From NCBI RefSeq assembly GCF_943734655.1, contig NC_071355.1, forward strand, positions 13,868,768 through 13,932,767: a stretch of 64,000 nucleotides of DNA. The letters are read 5' to 3'. This DNA is from Sabethes cyaneus (lineage: Eukaryota; Arthropoda; Insecta; Diptera; Culicidae). Every line of letters begins with the position of its first letter. Within the stretch, counting starts at the first letter, position 1. Below the pieces are notes generated by a model. It saw only the letters and a program-made list of their open reading frames with translations. It ran no database searches and had not been told where the DNA came from. Position numbers and translations under genes: made by a program. Shown here piece by piece: positions 44,588-56,275 of this stretch.

Positions 44588-45052
44588 TTTTAATTAAAGC
44601 AGAGGAGCGTGTGGTGCGAAAAATGTTAGACTGAATACTGGAAAAGTTTCGATCTGCGGCTAAAAATATATCGGGTTAGTTTGTGGCAGTGGGACTCCAA
44701 ACCACAATTTCTCGATTAGTACTCGAGTGCTTTACGCATTTAAACTCTACCACACCCATGCATTAATTAGTCTCAGATCTAGTTTTGTCCCTACCAGTCC
44801 AAACATTCCATCTTTCGCACACATACGCTCCTTCCTTGGATTGGTAGGGACAAAACTAGACCCGAGACTAATTAATACATGGGTGTGGAATAGTTTAAAT
44901 GCGTAAATCACTCGAGTCCTAATCGAGAAATTGTGGTTTGGAGTCCCACTGCCACAAACTAACCCAATATTTTTAGCCGCAGATCGAAACTTTCCCAGTA
45001 TTCAGTCTAACATTTTTCGCACCAAACGTTCCTCTGCTTTAATCGAAATAGA
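44588..45052. mobile_element. ~215-bp inverted arms with 35-bp spacer
   Basis: The left arm 44588-44802 and right arm 44838-45052 are about 95% identical in inverse. Shared text includes AAAGCAGAGGA, GTGCGAAAAATGTTAGACTG, TTTGTGGCAGTGGGACTCCA and ATTAATTAGTCTC. The right arm is also related to 60439-60560. The palindrome is at the centre of the pyrimidine/purine structure. Confidence 0.8.
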
Positions 45053-47130
45053 GTTTATGTTTGACCGCGAAAAAGTCAGTAACAGTAGAACGAAAAAGAA
45101 AAACCTGCTAAAAATTGGACAAAGTGGTCACAAAAAGAGCAAAAACGCGCGCGTTTGTGTGTGTGAAAGAGAGAGAGCGAGTAAAAATTGCATAAGGAAG
45201 AGAAAAACAAAAGAAAACAAAACCTGACGTGGTGGGAAAAATAATAGAAAATAGAGAAAATATAGGGAAAAAGAAGAAAACGGAGGAGAAGAAGAGGGAA
45301 AACAATGCAAAAAAATGAAGACACTAGACAGAAACAATAAAAATATATGAGGATATATGAGGAAAATAAGATAGAAAATAAGGACAGAAAAGCTGAAAAC
45401 ACAAAAAACGGAGAGCTGACAGAAAAGAAGAAAAAAATCAGGGAAGGATTAAGAATTCTAAAGATGAACTGAAAAACATGAGGAAAAACGGTACTGAAAA
45501 GTATAAAATAGGGAAAAAATTAAAACAAAACATAAAAGCGATAGTCCTGATTTATCGCTTATAATAAGAAGAAGAACGGAACAAGCCAACGAAAAATACG
45601 AACGATGAATGAACGAAAAGACGGGATAGAAGAGGAGTTAAAAAGCAAAACTAGACGAAACCCGGGATTGGAAGAAAGAAAAAAATCGCAACAGGATAGA
45701 AAACGGAAGAAAGCGGAAGACGAAAAACGAAGCCGGACTCTGGAAAGGACGAAAAACGGAACGGGAAAAGTAGAGAAAAGAAACAGAAAAAGAGTGTACG
45801 GCAGGTGGAAAAAGTTAAACGAGACATGAAAAAGAGGAAAACGAAAAAAAACGTGAGAGAAGGAAAAACCGAACTATAAAAAGAGAAAAAAGTGGAAAAA
45901 GGACAACGGGAGAGAAAAAAAAATAGAAGAAAAATGGGGAAAGGAGGGAAAACCTCAAAGAAAACAAGAAAGAAAATGAAAAAAAACGGGATAGAAAAGA
46001 ATAACATAAGCAAAAAATTAAAATAGAAGACAAAAGGGATAAAGCAGGATATAATACTAGAAGAACGGAACGGGCGAATGAAAAAAGTACGATCCATGAA
46101 CGAATAACGGGATGGAAAAGGAGTTAAAAAGTTAATAACTAGGAAAAACAGGATAGATAATAACAAAGAACGAGACAGGAGAAGAGTAGAAACGGGCCTG
46201 AAAACGGAGCCTGAAAGTGCAAGAAAAAAAGATGAAAAACGGAGTGGAAAATTTAGAATCGTTGGGCAAAAAACGGAACGAGAAAAGAAGAGAAAGAGGA
46301 AACGGTGAGCAGAAAAAAAGAAACAAAGAGAGTGAAGACATAAAAACAGTGGCAAGAAAGAGAGGAAAATGAAAGGAAATACGTGAAAGAATGGGAGGGA
46401 AAACGGAACATAAAAAGAGAAAAATGGAGTAAAAACAAGCAAACAATGCAAAAAAAACACAAAAAGAGTGGACAGAAAAATAAGAAAAATAAGGCAACTA
46501 TTTTGCTTTAGAGCCCTAAGGGTAACAAGAAAGAAAGTGAGAAAAAATGGGACAGAAAAGAATAAAATAGAGAAAAAACGAAAATATAAGACAAAAAGTA
46601 TAAAGCTGGACGTAATAAGAATAAGAACGGAACAGCCGAAAGAAAAAAAACGAACGGTGAGTGAACGAAAAACACTATAGAAAAGGAATTGAAAAGCAAA
46701 CAAAGACAAAACCGGGAGCGAAAAGGGAGCAAAAAGTCGAAACAGGAGAGAAAATGACAAACAACGAGAAAGGAGTAACGAATAGAAACGGGCCTGAAAA
46801 CGGAGCAAAATAGAAGAAGAAAGACGGAAAACGGAACTAGAAAGTTAGAACTCATGAAAAGGTCAAAAAATGAGACGGAAAAAGAAGAGAAAAGAAACAG
46901 AAAAAGTGAAAACGGTGAACGGAAAAAACGAAAAACGAGAGAGGAAATAGGGAAAATGAAACATGAAAAGGAATACAAAATAGAAAACAAGAGAAACAAA
47001 AAAAAAGAAGAATAACAAAAGAGAGAAAAAAGAAAACCGAAAGAGGAAACGCAAAAATGGGAAATGGAAGTCAAACGGGATATAAATGAAGAAACATAAG
47101 ACAAAAAAGCAGGAAAAATGGACTGGAGAA
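45053..47130. repeat. Degenerate purine array (right arm of giant foldback)
   Basis: About 2 kb of G/A with recurring GAAAAACGGAA, AGAAAAGAAGAG and GGAACGGGAAAAG words; period near 12 but not fixed. It is interrupted by blocks like 'GGCCTGAAAACGGAGC' at 46193 and 46793 (600 apart), suggesting a higher-order repeat of about 600 bases. Minus-strand frames up to 385 codons are artefacts. Confidence 0.7.
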
Positions 47131-47410
47131 AAAAGTAAAGCCCAATTTCAAATCTAATTTAATTACAATTTTAGGTTCAATTTTAGGTCAAATTTCATAA
47201 TTTCAAGTCCAATTTCAAGAACAATTTGAGTTCCAATTTAAAGTCTAATTTCAAGTCCAATTTCAAATGAAAAATTTCAAATTCTGTTTTAAGTTCGATA
47301 TAATGTCTAATTCTAAGTAAAACATCCATTCTAAATTACTCCCAGTTTAAGTCTAATTTCAAACCTAATTTTAAGTCAAATTCCCAATTTAATTGGAATT
47401 AAAAATTCAA
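47131..47410. repeat. 12-bp minisatellite AATTTCAAGTCC, block 1
   Basis: Units such as AATTTCAAGTCC, AATTTCAAATC and AATTTTAGGTC follow at about 11-13 bases. The same family returns at 48950-49030, 49980-50110 and 50655-51130. Confidence 0.65.
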
Positions 47411-47710
47411 GCACCGATTAGTCCAAATTCAAGTCTGGTAAAGGACGTATGTTCTGTGCCGAAGCTTGCAGTTGGCCAGAATGGCCCCCAGCAAGCGCGC
47501 TAGCTCTAAAGGCTCCAGAAACGGCCAGAACCTCAATAAGGTACTCAAGTATAGCCAAGTTCACTAGTAGATATAGGTAGTTGTACGAACGAATCAAATA
47601 TCACAGTCTCATTCTAAAAAATAATAAACTTTGAAGGAATACTGATTTAAGAAATAAGAGGATACCAATTCGGGTCTTGACCAAGGCCGCCACAATGTCA
47701 CGGCTCTGGA

Positions 47711-47828
47711 ACCAGGGGTGACAGTGCGATTCTGGTTTGAGTGATTTTGGTTCGTTTCGCCCATTCGTTTAACGTGGTCGAAACGAACCAAGATCACTCG
47801 AAACGAGAATCGCAATGTGACCCCAGGT
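47711..47828. repeat. Hairpin element with ~48-bp arms
   Basis: ACCAGGGGTGACAGTGCGAT and TGGTTCGTTTCG at left are mirrored at right by CGAAACGAACCAAGATCACT and ATCGCAATGTGACCCCAGGT. The loop is about 20 bases. A MITE-like foldback at the border of the two minisatellite types. Confidence 0.75.
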
Positions 47829-48715
47829 CTAGAATCAGGGTCCAAAATCTGATAAAAATGTGGTCCAAAACAAGGTCCACAATCTAGTCCAGATCTGCTC
47901 CAAAATCTGATACCAAATTTGATGAGAAATGTGGTCAACGATAAAGTCCAGGTCCGAAATATGGTCCAGATCCAGAATTTGGTTCAAAATCTAATCCAAA
48001 ATCTGGTTGCTGGTTTAGAATCTGATTGAAAATGGAACAAAAAAGCTGGCTTATATTCTGGTCCAGCTCCAGAATCTGGACTCAGATTTGATTCAAAAAG
48101 TCTGGTCTAAAATCTGATAAAAAGTGAGTTCCAGGATCGGGGCAAGGTTCACAATCTGATCCAGATACAGATACGAGTCTGGTCCAAAATCTGATACAAA
48201 ATATGGTCCAAAATTTGGTCCACAATTTGTTCCAAAATCGGGAACAAAGTTTGGTCAAAAATGTGGGCCAAAATCTTCAGATCAATTTGGGTCCAAATCC
48301 CAATCCAAAATCGGGACAAAAATGTTGTTCAAAATTTGGTCTTGAATCTAGCCAAAATCTGAGACAAAACTTAATAAAGAAAAATGCGGTCCACGAAGTA
48401 GTTCACGTCCAGAATATGGTCCCGGTTCGGAATCTAGTTCAAAACCTGATTCAAAATCTGGTTGGTGGCTTAAAAATTGGTCAAATAACTGTGGCCCAAA
48501 ATCCGGTTTATAATCTGGTTCAGTTCCAGAATCTGGTTCAAAATTTGATCCAAAATCTAGTTCGATTTGGTCTGGATCCAGTATTTGGTCCAAAATGTTA
48601 TCCATAATCTGGTACAAAATCTGATCAAAAATGTAGTTCAGAATTCAGTCCAGGTTCAGAATCTGATTGGTGGTTTAAAATCTTATTAAAAATAATGCAC
48701 TACCAACCTCGTTCC
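47829..48715 (+). repeat. 12-bp minisatellite CCAAAATCTGGT
   Basis: Units CCAAAATCTGGT, CCAGAATCTGGT and TCAAAATCTGAT follow at mostly 12-15 bases for nearly 900 bases; consensus built by eye. A 134-codon frame (48203-48607) is an array artefact. Confidence 0.7.
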
Positions 48716-48724
48716 GAAAACTAG

Positions 48725-48960
48725 GTAGTGGAACAAGTCATAATTTACCCCTGGACAAGAGGCTTCATTCGCACCTCAAGCAACTACCACTCTTATAACT
48801 TACCCTGGCAAGAGGCTTCATTGCTAGTAAATGCAGAATTCAGTAGGAAGGATGTGGAGAGGCCTGATAACGAACCCATGCTAAAGTCACTTAACATCCA
48901 ATGGCTTGATTCTACTAAGATTCGAACCCACGACCACTCGCTTGTAGTTTCATTTCAACC
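48725..48960 (-). repeat. tRNA-derived SINE relic (B box)
   Basis: On the minus strand: GTGGTCGTGGGTTCGAATCT, a perfect polymerase III B box (GGTTCGAATC), followed by AGTAGAATCAAGCCATTG and AGCATGGGTTCGTTATCAGG. The A box is missing or lost in the neighbouring array. A 29-base text (ACAAGAGGCTTCATT type) is repeated at 48757 and 48811. A fossil SINE, not a tRNA. Confidence 0.65.
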
Positions 48961-49055
48961 GCAATTTTAGGTTCAACTTCATGACCCTTTTTCTAGTTCA
49001 ATTTTGGACCAATTTCAAGCAAATTATGTACAATTTTGAAATCAAGTCTACGTAT

Positions 49056-49968
49056 AGAGTAAGGAGGGGTAAAAGTGCGATTCATCGGCTGCAGATTCCG
49101 AGTAAATTGACTACATTGGCATGGTTGGGTGACTACTTTGACAGCTTGAATCTAACGTAAACTTTGGTTGCTTACGAAGCATAGTTGCTGAGTTATGTGC
49201 AAATGTTATTTTAGGGCAGTTTTGGTGTAATTTTTCGTTGTACGGCAAATACGATATCAACAGGAGGATGTTACTTGTTGAAAATGTGTGGCAGCGTTTT
49301 ACATCACTCACATATCTGTTTTGAAAATACGGTGAAAAGAATTTACAAAATGTATTTCGCTTTTCCGTAATTTAATCTAACGCCGTCAAGCGCCTAGCGG
49401 GGTAAAAGTGCGATTCACGGACGGGGCAAAAATGTATAGCTAATTATGTACAGCTTTAGGCGCTATATTACAGATACTAGAAATGGAAAATCTACAGAAA
49501 ACTGCGTGCTCTACAGATGTTGGCCGAAGGAAAACAATGTTTTTCCGCTGATGAAACAAAAAACAAACGTTTGAAAAAGTTTCGATCTAACGGAGGCTGC
49601 AATACACCAGCGCAAAACAGGAAAGGTGCAAATTGAGAATATTCCTTACCGAAACATAACGCAGATTGAAGATAATATGGTTTTGTTAGCTACTGTTGTG
49701 CTAATTTCATGGATTCGAGCTTCGCACTTCTGCCCCGCCTGTGTTCGCACTTTTGCCCCGCTAGTGGGGTAAAAGTGCGAATCGGCACTGGATCAGAAGA
49801 AAGAAGAATTTATTTTGCAGAACACTATTACCGCAGATGATTTATAGCTGAATGTGAAGACATTGAGTTACTGCATCGCTATAAAATATATTATGTTGCT
49901 GTCCTTCTTTTTATCTCACGAGAATTGATGACAACTTCAAACATCGCACTTATGCCTCGCCCTACTCT
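49056..49968. mobile_element. TIR element with repeated GGGGTAAAAGTGCGA sites
   Basis: The left end AGAGTAAGGAGGGGTAAAAG and the right end, reverse complemented, AGAGTAGGGCGAGGCATAAG form imperfect TIRs. GGGGTAAAAGTGCGA occurs at 49066, 49399 and 49766 (+), and its inverse TTCGCACTT(T/C)TGCCCCGC at 49721, 49744 and, diverged, near 49945. The pair 49744/49766 is a tight palindrome around CTAG. No transposase frame. A non-autonomous DNA element whose transposase class is unknown; flanking duplication could not be resolved. Confidence 0.65.
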
Positions 49969-49974
49969 AATATA

Positions 49975-50130
49975 AATATACGTCAAAGTCCGATTTCATG
50001 TCCCATTTTTTGTCCCATTTAAAGCCTCGTGTCAACTCCAATTTGAAATATAATTATCACCCAATTTCATCTGCAATTTCAGGTTCAACTTTATGTCCCT
50101 TTTTAAATCTTGTTTTAAATTCTACTTCCT
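49975..50130. repeat. 12-bp minisatellite AATTTCAAGTCC, block 2
   Basis: GATTTCATGTCCC, ATTTGAAATATAATT and AATTTCAGGTTC words; short block directly right of the TIR element, which therefore probably inserted into this array (the same array type is on its left at 48950-49030). Confidence 0.55.
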
Positions 50131-50654
50131 CGTTCCTTGATTACTATCTGTCACACTCACGGTTGCCGGTTACTTACTTAATTGGTCTAACGTCTTATGA
50201 CAAGGCCTGCGCAGTATAATTTCTCCATCTGTCACGGTTGCCGGTATGCCAGATAAATCTGGATTTTGCCAGATTTTTGAATGCGCGCCAGACAAACAGA
50301 CAAATCTCGAAATCTTCCAGATATTTGGCAATGTGCCAGATTTTTGCCGGATTTCCGATCCACTGTCTTGCAAAAAAGTCATCACTTATAATTTTGGACG
50401 AAATCTTGCATCTACGGTGAGCAAAACGAGCAAGATTTTTTCAGGAAACGCCTCCCCATAGGACTAATTGACCGTCAGATTTTTGTCAGACACTTTTATT
50501 CGTTTTCTCCAGATTTTCGGAAAAAACCTGTTGGCAACCTTGGTCACACTAATACCAACTGTGATAAGCCGTAAGACGTTATGCCGTACACAGCAAACAT
50601 GAGAGGCAACGTTCTGATGACCATCTCGTGAAAAGTTTATTCAAAAGGGACCTA
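50131..50654. other. Noncoding with CCAGATTTTTG-type words
   Basis: TTGCCAGATTTTTG, GTGCCAGATTTTTGCCGG and GTCAGATTTTTGTC recur, and CACGGTTGCCGGT occurs twice (50157, 50234). CTAACGTCTTATGACAAGGC at about 50187 faces a loosely inverse TAAGACGTTATGCCG at 50571. Possibly an eroded element with inverted ends; not resolved. Confidence 0.35.
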
Positions 50655-51130
50655 CACAATGACCAATCCGTAGCCCGATTCCATGTCCTATTTGATGTTC
50701 CATTTCAAGTCGCATCTCATGTCCCATTTCAACTTATATTTTAGGTTCAATCTCGTATCTCTTTCTAAGTCAAGTCAGTATAAGACCTCTTCCAAGTTGA
50801 ATCGAAGTAAAATTTCTAGTTCAAGTAAGTTCAAGTAAGGTAAATCAGGTACAAATTAGTTTAAATTCAAGTCTAATTTCAAGTATAAATTCAAGTCGAA
50901 TTTCTAGTCCGATTTCTGATTCAATTTCAAGTGAGAACTTAACTCAAAATAGTCTTATTTCTAGTCCAATTTCATGCCCCATTTCAAGTCTTAAGTTAAA
51001 ATTCTGTTTGAACTTCAATTTTAAATCCAGTTTTAAGTCCTATTTCAAATAGTTTTGAGTTCGGTTTTATGTCGGAATCTAAGTAAAAATTCCAATCCAA
51101 ACTACTTTGATTTCAACTCTGATTACTAGT
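50655..51130. repeat. 12-bp minisatellite AATTTCAAGTCC, block 3
   Basis: CATTTCAAGTCGCATCTCAT, AATTTCAAGTATAAATTC and AATTTCAAGTGAG words at about 11-13 bases. Confidence 0.6.
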
Positions 51131-51215
51131 TCTATTTTTGTGATAAGTAATAGTAGATTCGCCATCCTAGGATCACTCCGTTTTCCAGTAGTAGTAGTAC
51201 CCAAGTACCCAATTT

Positions 51216-51293
51216 GGGTTTTATTACACTCTTATGATGGCATTTAAGACTAAAATTAGTCTTGAAGACCACCACAAGAGTACAATAAAACTC
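51216..51293. repeat. Short hairpin element, copy 3 (complete)
   Basis: GGGTTTTATTACACTCTTAT at left is mirrored by ACAAGAGTACAATAAAACTC at right. The centre is itself a near-perfect palindrome (AAGACTAAAATTAGTCTT). The entire 78 bases fold on themselves. The left arm matches 14604 and 22207. Confidence 0.75.
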
Positions 51294-52360
51294 ACATAGT
51301 CGCTCGGGTAGTTAGCAGAGGAAAGCCACCATCATTTCAAAGACTTGCCAATGTATGTAGGTAGAATTACAGTAGATCCAATTGTGATTATCAAATGAAT
51401 TTCACACTAATGCTGTTACAGAAGGGCCAAAAGGGATTGGGCGGACCCACAAGCAGAGGCACTTGTGCGCATTCCGGGGTTATAAAAGTCGCCTTCCAGC
51501 ATTAGGATCCTTCCATGTAATAATCAATTTCACTGTACCAACTTTAACCCACGTGATGATTTGTTTGTTTTGAATTGAGAAGTGCCATCTTTGCTTCAGA
51601 CCTTAAGGATTCAGGTTAGCAATCCACTCCATCATCCAGTCTTCCACATTTATGATATCAATAATAATTCTGTTAACAATATGATATTAAGATGAAATGT
51701 GGTATACACGAACAAAAATAGAACAATCTCACCAGCAGTCCTTCGTATGGAATAGAGTAGCATCATTTGAGGTTCCATAAGTGCTTCTAATGATTAATTT
51801 AATTTTTTCCTTCTGGTATCCATGTGCAGTATTAAAACTCGTTTTGGCAAAAGTTTTTACTATATAGCAGGAGATGCTTCATAAGCTAAAACGAAAAAAA
51901 AATTATTAAAATAACTTATATTAGGCTTACCTATTAGCAAGGCCGTGTGGCTCCGCCGTCTGTCCAAAACCGCGCAAAACCTCCTAGCTTGGCTACTCAA
52001 TAGAGCATTACTAGGTATGGCCACGAGGAGGCGCTAGGTAGGGGCTTGGGATGACTAGAGCTATATTGGACGCTCCTCATTTGCCTTCCCCATTTCATAC
52101 CCTCCTAGGATCACTCCGCTTTCCAAAGCCAAAATATTCTTCTGAAAGATTAGGTTAGGCCCCACCTTTTGCTTACGTCTGGGCACGTACCTACTATTTT
52201 CAATTTCCACGAAGTTCGCTTTCGTCATTACCGTGGGCGACAATGCGTTTCGTTCAGCAAATGTTAAGCATTCTACATAAATTCATGACATTTTATACTT
52301 TTTAATACGGGGAGTGATAAAATTGGGAGAATAAAACTTAATTAGACTACCCAATATAGC
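51294..52360. other. Noncoding spacer, nothing recognised
   Basis: CCTAGGATCACTCCG(T/C)TTTCCA occurs at about 51165 and 52106 in direct orientation, so the DNA between may be an insertion or a duplication. CCTCCTAGC near 51988 faces a diverged GAGGAGGCGCTAGG near 52024. No coding potential. Confidence 0.35.
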
Positions 52361-52430
52361 GGGCGGCAGTAGTTTAGTTGGTAAAACATTTGGGTACCAA
52401 CCAAAAGAACGGTCCGAATCAAGTACCTGC
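52361..52430 (+). repeat. tRNA-derived SINE head (A and B boxes)
   Basis: GGGCGGCAGTAGTTTAGTTG begins it. An A-box-like TAGTTTAGTTGG (52370-52381) is followed 29 bases later by a B-box-like GGTCCGAATCAA (52411-52422). Spacing fits a polymerase III type-2 promoter. The cloverleaf does not close, so I call it a SINE head rather than a tRNA gene. The first ~30 bases recur at 62744-62772. Confidence 0.6.
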
Positions 52431-55400
52431 GAAGAAATGTTTAAACAAGCATCCACCTAAAACGCAAGCACGTATTCTCCGGACGCTCCCGCTCATTTGC
52501 CGCATCGTTACACCGACGACCGTGCGGCCACTAATAAACAACCATATGATAGGTACCGTACCGTGAGTGAGAATTGTTTTATTGATAAAATATAGTCACC
52601 GGGCCGAGCCGTCCCTCCGCTCCGCTTGGCTCGGGGTGGGTTAGCCGTGGTTTTTGATAAAAGTGGGGAGCACAAAAAATCAAACGACATCGTAAAACGG
52701 GTACGCAGAGCACGAGTCAGTAGCACGACGGGTGGCGGAAAAATGGACGAGGCTCGAAGTTTCTCGAGGTTCGACGGCGGCGGGACGCGAACGAACGGAT
52801 GGCAATAAAAATACAAAGTTCTTATCAGAAAAGTTGAAATTTATATGCAAATGTTTCGGGCGAAAGTGGTGATGATAGTGGATCACTGAGCGGACCCGGA
52901 GGGTCCGGAGGGTGGTGTGTTTTCTTTAATTTCATGTGGTTTGAAAGGGGACTGGTGAAGAAAATGTTACGGCTCCTGCGGAGCCGGAGGGAGCAAAAAT
53001 AGGAAGGTGATTAACAAATAATACCCGCTAGTTCTGTTCGGGCTCTTGTACGTCGGTACGTACAGTCCTACGTACACGGCCGTATATAGGCCGTTTCAAA
53101 CTAATAATAATCAGGAATAAATTATCGAATGGGAATGTTCTGGTGTGGTGGTTGGCGGAGAAGAAGAGTACCGGAAAGGCGCGCGCGGAGAGATTTAAAT
53201 CGGCTATCGAGTTGTTGTGTTTGTGGTGTTTTAAACAGGGCGGTTGGAGGGTACGTATAATTTTCTATTCAATTGCATGCAATTTGATTTATTCTCCGCC
53301 ATTCCACCTTGGCCGGTGTGTGTATGTTTGCCAGGTTATTTTATGGTGCTTTTCTGGACGAAATGACACATTTGGATTGGGTTTTGTTGGTTGACGGGCG
53401 GCGGGTTGATTGAAGTGATTGGAGGCAATGTGCGATCGAATGAATGGCCAGCCCAACCGAATCGAGGGTAGAGTGAGTGACTAATTGCTCGTAAAACTGT
53501 GGCGCCAGCGCCCCACGACAAATCGAAGCGACTATCGTGAATTAAAAACACATATTGAGAGGAGAAAAAAAAGCGAAGAAATAAACTGTTTAGGGTTTTC
53601 CTAACGGCACATTTGATGGAAAAATTGACTGACCCTAAGATCCTTTAACGGTGGGAAAAGCTTTCGAGCCGGAAATTGAAGCATTAATAACCGACATTCG
53701 CACACATGGGAGCCATAAATTACCTTCCGCAGAATGGCAAAAAGCGATATTAAAAATTCGCTTACCAAAACCAACCCCACCCCCCTGGGACGGATGGGGG
53801 GATTCCCAACCGCCCAACCGGATATCAAGAAAAACTATTTGCTCCGGTTCTAATTTTTCCAACCGAAGTCGCGCGGGTGCGGTGGCATGCGTGGAGGTCA
53901 GATACCCTGCTTTAGCCAATGATTTATAAGCAGAATTTATGATTTATTCGCACCGCACTCCCCGTTCCCGCTTGCCACCGACGTCGGCCGGCGGCCGTTG
54001 CAATGCAATCCGCGGTCGCAAAGCGCATAAATTACGTATGCGAGTAGTACCAGAGAGTGGCAGAGAGACTGCAATGCACTAGCTAGAAGGCTGAATCGCG
54101 CGGGAAACGGGGAAAAAAGTGCACAATCGCACGTCCCCCCACCCGTCCCCCCTCCAGCTAGCCAGCGCACGTGAGGAAGGAAGAAAAATTCGCTGCGGTT
54201 TTCACGTTTTCCTCCGGCTTGGGATGGATTTTTCCCGGTGCCCAGCCGATGGCTGGTGCCGAGCTGGGCTGAACTGAGCTGAGCCGAGTGGTGCATCAGC
54301 TGTGGAAGGTAATTCGGACGTGTCGAGGGAGAAGATTTTTCCTTTCGAGCCCTCACGGCGCGGCTAAAGCCGAACCTACAGCAGCCGCAGCAGCAGCATC
54401 GTCATCATTAATGAATGAAAGCGTGGTGATTTTTTTTTCCCGAGCTCTGCTCTGTCTTTGGGCAGCATCTCCTTCTCTCGTGTGGGTGCGCGGCACAGTC
54501 GACGGGCTGCAGAGATATAAAAAAGCACATGTTTTGCATCCTTACGTGCGAGGGGAGGGGACCTCCTGGGAAGTTCGGGTTCGGTTCTGCCTGGCGTGAG
54601 GGAGGGGGGGGGAGATGTAGAGCGCAAGAAACTGCTCAACGATGCGCGTTTCCAAATGCGATATTTATATCCTTTATCCAAGCCATTAAATAAAACGTCC
54701 ATAAAGATTTTTCGCCGAGCTTGCGCTCGCTGGCTGCGCTACTCCGGCGGTGCGGTGTTGATGAAACTGCAGTTTCCGCCAGCCAGCCAGCCAGGATTCA
54801 AATCGAAATTAGCCCGCAACGACTGGACGGCTGAGGGCTCTAGATTCGTCGTTTTTTTTCGCTTGGCTTTGCGATTTGGTTTGCAGTTTTTTTTTGCGCG
54901 CGGAGATAAATTGGAAAATAAGAATCATAAAATTGTCTCTCTGCTTTCCGAAATGGGTGATGGAAGGCAAAAGGGAAGGAAGGAAACATGGGGGATCATG
55001 GGAAGAAGCAGAAGGGAATGTCATCAAGCGTGACAGACGATGAGAGTGAGTTCTAATGAGTCGTTTCTTCGTTGTCGTCCATGTGCGATAATTTTTCGCA
55101 ACATGTGTGGCTTCGTTGGTGTTTTTCGGAGATTGCAGATTTTGCGAGTTTGTCTGCGACAAACTGTGGTGGGGCTTGACGTTTAGCGAGGTTTAAGAAA
55201 AATTACCTTTCAACATCAAACACTGTAAGTGTTGCTTTCTTGCTCAATTATTCACTAGGAAGAAAGTTACTTTTATCACGACAGCAGCGCCTGCAACCGG
55301 CAGAGAATGTCATATTTATTTAACCTTTATTTTCCGTCATCGTGCCAAATCAAACAGACAATCAAAATCTCTCGGCGGAACACGTAAGAAGAAACAATTC

Positions 55401-56238
55401 ATCCGTGCGACAAACGCGGCGGCAAAACATTGTGTGCGATTCTGTGCCGTGGCCGACGACAACGGCGTGGCAGCTCTCGCAGCCGAACAGCTGCCTAGAT
55501 TAAAGCAAAACCATTAATTTTGCAATTAAAGCCGAACGAACGAAGCATACAACCATCGGATCGCAGTAAAGATCATATCCCGATGGGCCCGATGACGACG
55601 GCCCGGATCTCTTGCCTCGGTGCCTCGATCGGTTAAGTTTAACTGCGGGGATGTGTTGTATTGGCGACCATTATTCAGCAGTCCATAAAAACACACAAAA
55701 CTTTGCAAAACAGTCATACCAATTTACGCATATTTCAGTCCCAGCCATAAACACGCTTTAATTGACTTAGTCATAGATGCGGCGCGGGTTCTTCCACCCG
55801 AGTACCGAGAAAACCCTTCCGATCAGCCACACTTCCATGGGAGGAGAAGAATCGTCTTCGACAGTTTAGACTGTAGTCTGACTATTCCCGGAGACCGGGA
55901 CACTACTCTGCTGTCACGCAGGCAGAGGCAATAAAAACAACAATAATAATATGTAAAACAGCAATAAATTATAGATGAGAGGACAGATTTTCTGTCTCTA
56001 AAAATACGCAACTTCTCCACCCGGACGCTGCGCCGTACAACAAGAGTATCATTTGTTTTTCCTTCCACCCCAGGCCAACGACGACGGACGCGAAAGCTCC
56101 CCAAAAACCTTCTTCCTTCGGCGTGCAAAGTGAAAGAACGAACGAACGAACGATTGCTGTAACGGATTATTAGCACCCAGTCGCATTCGTCACTTTCACC
56201 CGAGTGCACCCGAAGGGTACACTGATCATGCACAGCTA

Positions 56239-56275
56239 TTGACTGAAATTGACAGAGTTTGACAGAAGTTGACAG
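56239..56275. promoter_or_regulatory. Four TTGAC(A/T)G sites at exact 10-bp spacing
   Basis: TTGACTG at 56239 and TTGACAG at 56249, 56259 and 56269, all on one strand, one site per ~helical turn. TGACAG is the consensus of Hth/Meis-type TALE homeodomain proteins. The exact phase could also mark a small tandem duplication of a 10-base unit. This is the inverse orientation of the clusters at 1003, 10586 and 12099. Confidence 0.5.

Noticed and set aside
45651..46808. 385-codon minus-strand open frame
   Set aside because: Composed almost only of Phe, Leu, Ser and Arg because it reads through the purine array. Other frames there are equally long; there is no motif or start context.
52361..52430. 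Functional tRNA gene
   Set aside because: A and B boxes are present, but the acceptor and anticodon stems do not pair, so it is a SINE head.
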